Of a stretch of DNA of 7,388 nt, positions 1 to 5,159 are shown one piece after another; the first letter of the stretch is position 1; every line of letters begins with the position of its first letter. The DNA is taken from contig JBAZFF010000024.1 of assembly GCA_041653495.1 (NCBI GenBank), positions 1 to 7,388 on the forward strand. The letters run 5' to 3'. This DNA is from JBAZFF01 sp041653495. Its GTDB lineage: Bacteria > Patescibacteriota > Minisyncoccia > Minisyncoccales > RBG-13-42-11. The position numbers and the translations under genes were made by a program. The notes under the pieces are model-generated. The model made no database searches. It was given only the letters and a program-made list of their open reading frames with translations, and had not been told where the DNA came from.

Positions 1-127
1 TTGAGTTTTAGCCTTGCGGCCGTACTTCCCAGGCGGAACACTTAACGCGTTTGCTTCGCCACCTGAAGGGTCGACACTTCAGATAGCCAGTGTTCATAGT
101 TTACGGCGTGGACTACAAGGGTATCTA
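1..127 (-). rRNA. rrs: 16S rRNA, second exon (partial, runs off the left edge)
   Basis: Read on the minus strand, this is 16S rRNA from the 790 loop (UAGAUACCC at its 5' end) through the conserved stretches ending in AAACUCAA, roughly E. coli 789 to 914. The rest of the gene lies beyond the left edge, so the anti-Shine-Dalgarno tail cannot be checked. The sequence joins smoothly to the exon at 998-1762 once 128-997 is removed, restoring GGAUUAGAUACCC of the 790 loop. Sequence identity to universal 16S motifs makes this certain; the E. coli numbers are estimated by eye. Confidence 0.97.
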
Positions 128-997
128 CATTATTGTTACTATTGCTTTCGCAACGGTTAGACATTTCTGTTTAACTCTCCGTATTACTATGGAGATCGGA
201 CTATATCATATGCCAAATTTATGGCACCTCGGCGTATAGTCTCTACGGGGTCACTGGAAACTTATATCTTGAACTTGGTAGAAGATATTCTTTGACTGTT
301 TTATACAATCTTGGAATTTCAGCTTTAGGAAAATAAATTATCCATTTTCCCTTATTCTTTCTTAGCGATGAATTTATTTTGAAATTCTCCTCAATGGATT
401 TGGTTAACAATATGACTTCATTCTTGGTGAAACAATGCGTTTGCAGTGTTACGCCGAAAGTATCATTAGCACCATCATCCATCAATAGAACTGCTAAACT
501 TAGAGGATCATTGAATATTTTACTTATGTTCTGAGGAATAACTTTTTGTTTCCCCTGATAAAATATGTTTCTATATTCGTCAAACAACGGATGGGTGAGA
601 GTAACAAATTGAATAAATTGATACTCTTTCCCGTAAACATCTTGGGAAAAATAATTCAACGACATTAATATAATGTTCTTAAAGACATTATATTTCCATT
701 TAATTAATTCCTCTTGATTTCCAGAGTGTTTAACGAATAATCTGCAATGATTTCCTCGTTTAGCTAAACTCCCATCGCCTAATAAGGTTCCTATCAATAC
801 AAACTTTTGTTTGTCTGATAGATGAAAATTAGCTTTTTTCTTCTTTCCTCTTACGTTCATATAAGTTCCGGACTTCCCTCGGTATTGTCCTTTTCAATTG
901 CTCAAAAAGGGTTTTCACCGATATAGCCAAGTTTGCTTATTCCTTTTGGGGAATAGGGACCAGTGTATTTAGTATACCACAAGGGTATCTAAAACCA
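128..997 (-). mobile_element. Group I self-splicing intron in 16S rRNA at the 788 position, carrying a homing endonuclease gene
   Basis: About 870 nt interrupt the 790 loop. If the 5' exon ends at U788, the intron begins with U and ends with G, matching the omega-G rule. By hand I can trace: P1 (exon GGAU with intron GUCC at 957-960, giving the G.U pair at the splice site); P2 (938-943 with 950-955); P3 (916-921 with 229-234); a P6 extension (861-869 with 256-265); P7 (235-241 with 199-205, GACUAUA/UAUAGUC); P8 (211-215 with 222-226); P9 (176-180 with 191-195). Two further 3' hairpins have GAAA tetraloops (156-175 and 142-153). P3' directly adjoins P7, and GAUAUAGUCC is the typical conserved P7 3' strand. 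The endonuclease gene occupies the P6 loop. Such introns are known in 16S and 23S genes of CPR bacteria. The subgroup is not assigned, and boundaries could shift by 1 nt. Confidence 0.92.
243..860 (-). CDS. LAGLIDADG-family homing endonuclease encoded in the 16S intron
   Basis: This 205-residue protein has two LAGLIDADG-type motifs: FVLIGTLLGDGSL at residues 20-32 (acidic residue D29) and LAVLLMDDG at 122-130 (D128/D129). This suggests a single-chain, two-motif enzyme of the LAGLIDADG_2 type. By family, it would cut an intronless 16S allele near the 790 loop so that repair copies the intron in; some relatives also act as maturases. The N-terminus is lysine-rich (KKKK at 6-9), fitting nucleic-acid contact. 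The gene is visibly more A/T-rich than its neighbours, as expected for a mobile passenger. It lies in the P6 loop. Its start codon directly follows one P6 strand, and its last codons encode the other, with the TAG stop 1 nt before P7. Both motifs are intact, so I infer an active enzyme. There is no Shine-Dalgarno sequence, and no promoter was recognised. Confidence 0.93.
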   Translation of the reverse strand: MNVRGKKKKANFHLSDKQKFVLIGTLLGDGSLAKRGNHCRLFVKHSGNQEELIKWKYNVFKNIILMSLNYFSQDVYGKEYQFIQFVTLTHPLFDEYRNIFYQGKQKVIPQNISKIFNDPLSLAVLLMDDGANDTFGVTLQTHCFTKNEVILLTKSIEENFKINSSLRKNKGKWIIYFPKAEIPRLYKTVKEYLLPSSRYKFPVTP

Positions 998-1762
998 ATC
1001 CTTTTTGCTACCCACGCTTTCGTCTCTCAGCGTCAGGGTCACCCCAGTTGGATGCCTTCGCATTTAGGGTTCCAGTCGATATCAACGGATTCCACCCCTA
1101 CACCGACTGTTCCTCCAACCTCTAGTGCCCTCTAGTCCAGTAGTTTCCCAGGCATTCCCAAAGTTGAGCTCTGGGTATTTAACCTAAGACTTTCTGGTCC
1201 GCCTACAGACTCTTTACGCCCAATAAATCCGGATAACGCTCGGGGCTCTCGTATTACCGCGGCTGCTGGCACGAGATTTGCAGCCCCTTATTCTTAGAGT
1301 ACCGTCATCCGCCTTGCGGCGGATTCTTCCTCTATAAAAGCTCTTTACATCCCGAAGGACTTCTTCGAGCACGCGATGTCGCTGGTTCAGGGTTTCCCCC
1401 ATTGACCAATATTCTCGACTGCTGCCTCCCGTAGGAGTATGGGCCGTGTCTCAGTCCCATCGTTGGCGGTCATGCTCTCACACCGCCTACCCGTCATAGC
1501 CTTGGTGGGCCTTTACCTCACCAACTAGCTGATAGGACGCGGGCCAATCCACAAGCGGCCGAAGCCTTTACCTAAGTGTCTCGCGACACCGAGGGTCATC
1601 AGATATTGACCTAGATTTCTCTAGGTTATCCCTGGCTTGAGGGTATGTTACCCACGTGTTACTAACTCGTCTGCCACTGCTTACAAAAGTAAGCCGTATG
1701 ACTTGCATGCCTAATCCACATCGCCGGCGTTCATCCTGAGCTAGAATCAAACTCTCAATAAA
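998..1762 (-). rRNA. rrs: 16S rRNA, first exon (5' domain and part of central domain)
   Basis: The minus strand carries the first ~765 nt of 16S rRNA. Landmarks are GAGUUUGAUU near the 5' end (1745-1754), the region complementary to the classic 338R probe (about 1418-1438), the 530-loop site GUGCCAGCAGCCGCGG (about 1257-1272), and GGAU at 998-1001, where the intron interrupts. E. coli needs 788 nt for the same span, so there is no other large insertion in this part. The 5' end is estimated to within a few nucleotides by alignment to the E. coli start. A boxA-like leader precedes it at 1809-1822. Confidence 0.96.
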
Positions 1763-1802
1763 AATATAGAATATTCGGAACAACTTCAAATTACCGATTC
1801 TC

Positions 1803-1822
1803 TGTTAAGTTTTAAAGAGCGC
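1803..1822 (-). promoter_or_regulatory. boxA-like antitermination signal in the 16S leader
   Basis: About 50 nt before the 16S 5' end the minus strand reads CGCTCTTTAAAACTTAACA. Its CGCTCTTTAAAA core matches the E. coli rrn boxA (TGCTCTTTAACA) at 10 of 12 positions. boxA RNA is bound by NusB and S10 to make RNA polymerase resistant to Rho in rRNA operons. The identification rests on sequence similarity plus its expected place in an rRNA leader. Confidence 0.65.
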
Positions 1823-1832
1823 CAAATGTCAG

Positions 1833-1858
1833 AAAAAAAATCAGGAAGAATCCTGATT
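1833..1858 (-). terminator. Intrinsic terminator between the Cys/Lys micro-gene and the 16S gene
   Basis: On the minus strand an 8-bp perfect stem, AATCAGGA/TCCTGATT (1851-1858 with 1839-1846), closes a 4-nt loop. It runs straight into a T tract of eight residues, two of them in the stem. This is a classical Rho-independent terminator, though the stem is only moderately G/C-rich. It begins 26 nt after the stop codon of the 21-residue gene. It lies upstream of boxA, so it could instead act as an attenuator if 16S transcription begins at the promoter at 1978-2005. Confidence 0.8.
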
Positions 1859-1883
1859 GGAACTCTTCTTGTTGCTTGTCTTA

Positions 1884-1949
1884 CTATCCTTTACAGCATT
1901 CGCATCCGCAATCGCAACCCTTTTTCTTTTTCTTTTGTTTTTTGGCCAT
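1884..1949 (-). CDS. 21-residue lysine/cysteine-rich micro-protein of unknown function
   Basis: This is a 22-codon frame, ATG to TAG. The protein has a basic N-terminal half (MAKKQKKKKKG) and a cysteine cluster (CDCGCECC, residues 12-19, five Cys), ending KG. I do not recognise a family. Support for coding comes from its setting: a near-consensus sigma70 promoter just upstream, a start codon near the 5' end of the predicted transcript, and an intrinsic terminator 26 nt past the stop, all on one strand and in order. The Cys pattern C-x-C-x-C-x-C-C resembles metal-thiolate clusters of metallothionein-like peptides, and the lysine run could bind RNA or DNA; both are inference. The alternative is a non-coding leader or small RNA that happens to carry this frame. 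There is no Shine-Dalgarno sequence; the start codon abuts a 7-bp hairpin (1949-1968). Confidence 0.6.
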   Translation of the reverse strand: MAKKQKKKKKGCDCGCECCKG

Positions 1950-1968
1950 ATAAGTTAAACCACTTATA
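1949..1968 (-). promoter_or_regulatory. Hairpin abutting the start codon of the micro-gene
   Basis: TATAAGT and ACTTATA (1962-1968 and 1949-1955) form a perfect 7-bp inverted repeat around a 6-nt loop. The 3' arm ends on the A of the ATG. In RNA it would place the start codon at the base of a weak A/U-rich stem, which may influence initiation. It could alternatively be an operator. The repeat is seen directly; its role is inference. Confidence 0.4.
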
Positions 1969-1977
1969 TACAACATC

Positions 1978-2005
1978 ATTTTACTCGGAACTATAACCTT
2001 GTCAA
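1978..2005 (-). promoter_or_regulatory. Sigma70-type promoter ahead of the micro-gene / 16S region
   Basis: The minus strand has a perfect -35 TTGACA (2000-2005), a 16-nt spacer, and a -10 TAAAAT (1978-1983, one mismatch to TATAAT). Transcription should begin near 1971, about 22 nt before the micro-gene start codon. It is the strongest promoter match in this intergenic region. It may serve only the micro-gene, which has its own terminator, or it may be the rRNA promoter with the hairpin at 1833-1858 read through. Confidence 0.75.
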
Positions 2006-2060
2006 GAGTTATCCCCCCGAAGAAATCTTCCTTTAATTTACAAATCGGGAAACAATGTTG

Positions 2061-2135
2061 TGGAGCCAGCGATCGGATTCGGACCGATGACCTACTGTTT
2101 ACAAAACAGTTGCTCTACCGCTGAGCTACGCTGGC
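2061..2135 (-). tRNA. tRNA-Thr (anticodon UGU), CCA encoded
   Basis: Seventy-five nucleotides fold into a full cloverleaf: acceptor GCCAGCG/CGCTGGC, U8-A9, D stem GCTC/GAGC with GG in the loop, anticodon stem ACTGT/ACAGT with loop TTTGTAA (anticodon TGT), 5-nt variable loop, T stem ATCGG/CCGAT, discriminator T and encoded CCA. It decodes ACA and probably other ACN codons. The T loop is TCCGAAT rather than TTCGAAT, so position 55 is C instead of the near-universal U. The 5' end lies 5 nt after the stop codon of the membrane-protein gene at 2141-2479, so it is probably released from the rpsB-tsf transcript by RNase P. No terminator was recognised downstream. Confidence 0.96.
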
Positions 2136-2140
2136 AAGCA

Positions 2141-2479
2141 TTATTTTTTCGTCATGTTCCTGACATCCTTCCAGTAAGTATCGTCTTCCCCGAATTTATT
2201 CTTCTGAGTTTTCTTCCTGAGGCTCTGGAGCCAATTGAAAGTTTTATTGTCGGATTTCAAGATAAGGATTCTTACCTTGGCTAAAATCTTCTGCAAGGCC
2301 ATCTCTAAGGACAACGCCTTCTTGCTGTTGCCCAAGTCGGAAACCATTTCCCTTACGCTTACGGGAGCAAGTTCTTTTTCCGAAAGGGCGGAAAGGACGG
2401 GAAGCTTCCTGAATATTATAAAAATCATTCCTGCCATCCCCAAGAGAAGAATTATTAAGAAAATTATTTCCAACGACAT
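2141..2479 (-). CDS. Small single-pass membrane protein, function unknown
   Basis: This 112-residue protein starts with a strongly hydrophobic segment (about residues 4-23: EIIFLIILLLGMAGMIFIIF), followed by RKLPVLSAL and a charged, mostly helical remainder rich in Lys at the C-terminus. The layout suggests one membrane-spanning helix with the basic tail in the cytoplasm; the helix is probably an uncleaved anchor. I do not recognise the family and assign no function. It begins 4 nt after the tsf stop codon and ends 5 nt before tRNA-Thr, so it is the third gene of the rpsB-tsf unit. The tight spacing and clean hydrophobic/charged partition argue that it is real. No Shine-Dalgarno motif precedes it. 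Opposing frames over the same bases are shadows. Confidence 0.82.
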   Translation of the reverse strand: MSLEIIFLIILLLGMAGMIFIIFRKLPVLSALSEKELAPVSVREMVSDLGNSKKALSLEMALQKILAKVRILILKSDNKTFNWLQSLRKKTQKNKFGEDDTYWKDVRNMTKK

Positions 2480-2483
2480 AATG

Positions 2484-3068
2484 CTAGATCTCGTATCTTA
2501 CGAATTTAGAGACTTTTATCTTCTCCCCTATTTTGGCCACGGTTTCGTCGAACAAATCCTTTATGGTCTTCGTGTCGTCCTTCACCCAGGCCTGGGTCAT
2601 TAAAGAATTCTCTTCCTTATATTTGTTTATCTTCCCTTCCATTATCTTCCCGATCATTTCTTTGGGCTTACCGGAAGATTTCAGCTGATCTTCGTATATT
2701 TCCTTCTCTTTCTCCAGATCTTTTTCCGTAATGTCTTCAGGAGCGATAAACTTAGGGTTCATGGCCGCAATCTGCAAAGAAATTTCGTGGGCCAGATTTC
2801 TAAAATCGCTGGAATTGGCGACAAAATCTGATTCGCACCTTAACTCAATCATGACTCCAACCTTGTTGTTTGAGTGCAAATAGCTGTAGATTATTCCGGA
2901 CTTCGCATCTCTGGACACTCTCTTCTCGGCCAAACTCCTGCCCATCTTCCTCAAAATATCTTTTGCTTTTCCGAGATCACCGGCTGATTCTTCAAGGGCT
3001 TTCCTGCATTCCCCTAAAGAGACCGCGGTTTCCTCTCGCAATTGTTTTACTTTTTCTAAGTCTGCCAT
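2484..3068 (-). CDS. tsf: Elongation factor Ts (short form)
   Basis: EF-Ts releases GDP from EF-Tu so that EF-Tu can reload with GTP and aminoacyl-tRNA. At 194 residues it is a short form, much nearer the Thermus type than the ~280-residue E. coli protein, so one of the two core subdomains is probably reduced. Residues 1-45 form the UBA-like N-terminal domain (VKQLREET..LGECRKALEES). The EF-Tu-contacting motif DFVAN is at 81-85 within a typical ESDFVANSSDF stretch, and the C-terminal helix ends in KFVRYEI. The ATG follows the rpsB TAA stop with no gap (TAAATG), so the two are translationally coupled in the usual rpsB-tsf order. There is no Shine-Dalgarno sequence. Confidence 0.96.
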   Translation of the reverse strand: MADLEKVKQLREETAVSLGECRKALEESAGDLGKAKDILRKMGRSLAEKRVSRDAKSGIIYSYLHSNNKVGVMIELRCESDFVANSSDFRNLAHEISLQIAAMNPKFIAPEDITEKDLEKEKEIYEDQLKSSGKPKEMIGKIMEGKINKYKEENSLMTQAWVKDDTKTIKDLFDETVAKIGEKIKVSKFVRYEI

Positions 3069-3782
3069 TTATTTTTTAGGTTTTGCTTTTAAAACAACTT
3101 CTTTTACCTTTTCCAATATGTATTTTACGGAGTTTATCGCATCGTCATTAGCCGGAATGCAATAATCCGCCAGAGTAGGATCTACGTTTGTGTCAGCCAA
3201 GGCTATAACGGGAATCCCTTTTATTCTCGCTTCCTTCACAGCCAGCAGGTCCTTATTCATATCCACGACGAAAATAGCGTCGGGGGATGCGGTTAATCCT
3301 TTTATCCCGCCGAACTTGGCCTCCAGAAGCTCTATTTCTTTGTCAAAATCGGCTCTCTCCTTCTTGGTATACTTTGAAAGCCCGCCTGTGTCCCTCTTGT
3401 TTTCTAATTCTATAAAGTAATCAATCCTCTTTTTAATCATCGGAAAATTAGTAATGGCTCCTCCTATCCACCTGTTGCTTATATAAGGTATTCCGGCTTC
3501 CTTCCCTATCGTTTCAACCAAGCTCCTCAATTGCACCCTTGTTCCTATTAAAGCCATGACTTTCCCTTCAGAGACTATCTTCTTTATGAATTCCAGGGTC
3601 TCCGTCATCTTCTCTGCCGTCTTGTCTAAATCAAAAATGCAGATTCCATTCCTGGTTCCGTAGAGATAAGGCTTGATCTTCGGGTGAATCTTTGAGGATC
3701 TGTGGCCAAAATGCAAACCAGCCTCCATCATTTCTTCTGGCTCTAGGGTAATATCTGATTTTTTGGTTTTTGTTTCTGCCAT
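3069..3782 (-). CDS. rpsB: Small ribosomal subunit protein uS2
   Basis: uS2 binds between the head and body of the 30S subunit late in assembly and is needed for bS1 docking where bS1 exists. The 237-residue product has the family hallmarks: AGLHFGHRSSKIHPKIKPYLYG near the N-terminus, ISNRWIGGAITN (the NxRWxGGxLTN signature), and PDAIFVVDMNKDLLAVKEA followed by GIPVIALADTNVDP. The length is normal. The frame is open 47 codons further upstream, but that extension would run through the promoter and into the divergent rpmE gene and has no uS2 similarity. I therefore start at the ATG of MAETKTKK. The start lies about 10 nt downstream of a good -10 element, so the mRNA may be nearly leaderless. 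It is first gene of rpsB-tsf-orf112-tRNA-Thr. Confidence 0.96.
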   Translation of the reverse strand: MAETKTKKSDITLEPEEMMEAGLHFGHRSSKIHPKIKPYLYGTRNGICIFDLDKTAEKMTETLEFIKKIVSEGKVMALIGTRVQLRSLVETIGKEAGIPYISNRWIGGAITNFPMIKKRIDYFIELENKRDTGGLSKYTKKERADFDKEIELLEAKFGGIKGLTASPDAIFVVDMNKDLLAVKEARIKGIPVIALADTNVDPTLADYCIPANDDAINSVKYILEKVKEVVLKAKPKK

Positions 3783-3792
3783 AACGTTAATA

Positions 3793-3821
3793 AGTCTAGC
3801 ATAAAGAATTTTCCGTGGCAA
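3793..3821 (-). promoter_or_regulatory. Extended -10 promoter of rpsB
   Basis: The minus strand shows -35 TTGCCA (3816-3821), a 17-nt spacer, and -10 TAGACT (3793-3798) preceded by TGC, an extended -10. Only 10 nt separate the -10 from the rpsB ATG, so initiation at the usual distance would leave a leader of roughly 1 to 5 nt. Confidence 0.65.
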
Positions 3822-3842
3822 GACTTGATTTTTTGTAAGATT

Positions 3843-3848
3843 TATAAT
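3843..3848 (+). promoter_or_regulatory. -10 element of rpmE-prfA
   Basis: A perfect TATAAT lies 27 nt before the rpmE start. No good -35 sits at the standard distance; TTGATT (3825-3830) is close but only 12 nt away. Expected transcription start is near 3855. It lies back to back with the rpsB promoter in the 93-nt divergent region. Confidence 0.55.
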
Positions 3849-3856
3849 ATCATAAG

Positions 3857-3873
3857 TATTGTTAAAAACAATA
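3857..3873 (+). promoter_or_regulatory. Leader hairpin two nucleotides before the rpmE start codon
   Basis: TATTGTT and AACAATA (7 bp, 3-nt AAA loop) fill nearly all of the predicted rpmE leader and end 2 nt before the ATG. It resembles the hairpin at 1949-1968 in stem length and position but not in sequence. It may be a translational control element or a protein-binding operator; the role is inference. Confidence 0.4.
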
Positions 3874-3875
3874 TT

Positions 3876-4109
3876 ATGAAAAAAGACATACATCCACAGT
3901 ATTTTCCCAAAGCCACGGCGCACTGCGCCTGCGGGAATACTTTTACTATAGGATCAACCAAAGAATCCATAGAAGTTGAAGTCTGCTCCCAATGCCATCC
4001 TTTCTATACTGGAAGGGAAAAAATGGTAGACACGATGGGTCAGGTCCAGAAATTCCGAAAGAGGCTTGAGAAGAAACAGCCCAAAAAAAAAGAAATAAAA
4101 AATGGCTGA
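3876..4109 (+). CDS. rpmE: Large ribosomal subunit protein bL31 (zinc-binding form)
   Basis: bL31 bridges the 50S central protuberance and the 30S head. The 77-residue product opens MKKDIHPQYFPKATAHCACG and has the family core CSQCHPFYTGREKMVDTMGQVQKF. Cys17, Cys19, Cys37 and Cys40 match the zinc-ligand pattern of the C+ form, whose ribosomal binding is tied to zinc supply in other bacteria. A frame opens 17 codons earlier, but that extension would cross the hairpin and leader and lacks similarity, whereas MKKDIHP is the conserved start. The C-terminal tail is very lysine-rich. Its last 8 nt overlap the prfA start (ATGGCTGA), indicating translational coupling; rpmE-prfA adjacency is common in bacteria. 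Confidence 0.96.
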   Translation: MKKDIHPQYFPKATAHCACGNTFTIGSTKESIEVEVCSQCHPFYTGREKMVDTMGQVQKFRKRLEKKQPKKKEIKNG

Positions 4110-5157
4110 TCTGGAAAAGATCAAAAAAGAATATCAAGAACTCCTAAATCAACTCAGCGACCCTGAGTTGATTTCTAATTGGGACAAATTCGAAGAATTG
4201 AACAAGAGAAAGGGCGTTTTAGAGAAAATAGTGGAAAAAGAGGAAGAACTCTTGGAGATCACCAACAGAATAGACGAAAACAGCACAATACTCACCTCCC
4301 AAGAAGACATAGAGCTTGCTTCCTTGGCTGAAACGGAAACCCTCCAGCTGAGGGAGAAAGAAAAGTCCCTTAGGGAAGAAATAAAGAAGCTCCTGGCGGA
4401 AGAAGAGAACAAGCACCCCAATGCGATAGTGGTGGAAATAAGGGCAGGGACAGGCGGGGATGAAGCCGCTCTTTTTGCGGCAGATCTGTTCAAAATGTAT
4501 TCTAAATACGCCGCACTGCAGAACTGGACCCAAAAAACTCTGGACTCAAGGGCAAATGAGATAGGGGGGTACAAGGAAATAATATTTGAGCTAAAGGGGT
4601 CCGATGTCTATTTAAAGATGATAAACGAAGGAGGAGTCCACAGAGTTCAAAGAATACCGACTACGGAAAAAGCGGGAAGGATACACACCTCCACGGCTTC
4701 CGTTGCGGTATTGCCGAAGCCGAAGAAAACAGAAATAAAGATGAATCCTGCAGACCTCAGGATAGACACTTACAGATCTTCCGGGCCCGGAGGGCAATAC
4801 GTCAATAAAACCGACTCCGCGGTGAGGATAACGCACATCCCCACCGGGATGGTCGTCGCCTCCCAGACCGAGAGAAACCAGCTTTCAAACAAGGAAAACG
4901 CAATGAGCATCCTTACTGCAAGGCTCCTGGAAAAGCAGGAGGCGGATAACATCGCCAAAATGGGAGGAAAGAGAAATATGCAGATAGGAGGGGCAAAAAG
5001 AGCTGAAAAAATAAGAACTTATAATTATCCCCAAGACAGGATAACTGACCATAGGATTAAAAAAAGCTTTCATAATATTGAAAGCGTAATGGACGGAAAG
5101 CTTGACCCCGTCGTTGAGGCTCTAATAGAGGCTGCCTCTGCCGAAGAAAAAGAATAA
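4102..5157 (+). CDS. prfA: Peptide chain release factor 1
   Basis: RF1 reads UAA and UAG stop codons in the ribosomal A site and triggers peptide release. The 351-residue protein is full length for the family. Domain 1 is a helical region (about 1-105). RAGTGGDEAALFAADL (114-129) begins the PCRF domain. The codon-reading tripeptide is PTT (186-188, fitting the RF1 P-x-T pattern and not the SPF of RF2), in RIPTTEKAGRIHTS. The catalytic GGQ lies at 230-232 in SSGPGGQYVNKT; the glutamine is the residue methylated by PrmC elsewhere. The start overlaps the end of rpmE by 8 nt. prmC, a common next gene, is absent here. The stop codon lies 2 nt from that of the convergent transglycosylase gene, leaving no room for a terminator. 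Confidence 0.97.
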   Translation: MADLEKIKKEYQELLNQLSDPELISNWDKFEELNKRKGVLEKIVEKEEELLEITNRIDENSTILTSQEDIELASLAETETLQLREKEKSLREEIKKLLAEEENKHPNAIVVEIRAGTGGDEAALFAADLFKMYSKYAALQNWTQKTLDSRANEIGGYKEIIFELKGSDVYLKMINEGGVHRVQRIPTTEKAGRIHTSTASVAVLPKPKKTEIKMNPADLRIDTYRSSGPGGQYVNKTDSAVRITHIPTGMVVASQTERNQLSNKENAMSILTARLLEKQEADNIAKMGGKRNMQIGGAKRAEKIRTYNYPQDRITDHRIKKSFHNIESVMDGKLDPVVEALIEAASAEEKE

Positions 5158-5159
5158 AA

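Noticed and set aside
128..997. Group II intron or archaeal-type bulge-helix-bulge intron
   Set aside because: A group I core with P3/P7/P8, a splice-site G.U pair and terminal G is visible, and there is no domain V-like hairpin or reverse transcriptase.
1214..1402. A 62-codon open frame on the minus strand
   Set aside because: It lies wholly within conserved 16S rRNA sequence and has no protein-like features.
1568..1789. A 73-codon open frame on the minus strand
   Set aside because: It covers the 5' end of the 16S rRNA, which fully explains the sequence.
2011..2036. A GAAG/CTTC inverted repeat as a terminator for tRNA-Thr
   Set aside because: The stem is 4-5 bp with a tiny loop and no T tract follows on the minus strand; it is too weak to call.
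2060..2603. Plus-strand frames opposite tRNA-Thr, orf112 and tsf
   Set aside because: They are antisense shadows; the first reads through the tRNA, and the minus-strand products have a clear membrane helix or EF-Ts motifs.
3825..3875. A 17-codon N-terminal extension of bL31
   Set aside because: It runs over the -10 element and the leader hairpin; the conserved protein begins at MKKDIHP.
3783..3923. A 47-codon N-terminal extension of uS2
   Set aside because: It would overlap the divergent rpmE start and the rpsB promoter, and uS2 proteins begin near the MAETKT-equivalent position.
2484..4131. A shared N-terminus (MADLEK) of EF-Ts and RF1 as a sign of duplication
   Set aside because: Only the first few residues match, codon choices differ and the proteins are otherwise unrelated; chance is sufficient.
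4149..5073. Several minus-strand frames opposite prfA
   Set aside because: The plus strand encodes a full-length RF1 with the PTT and GGQ motifs; the opposite frames are compositional shadows.
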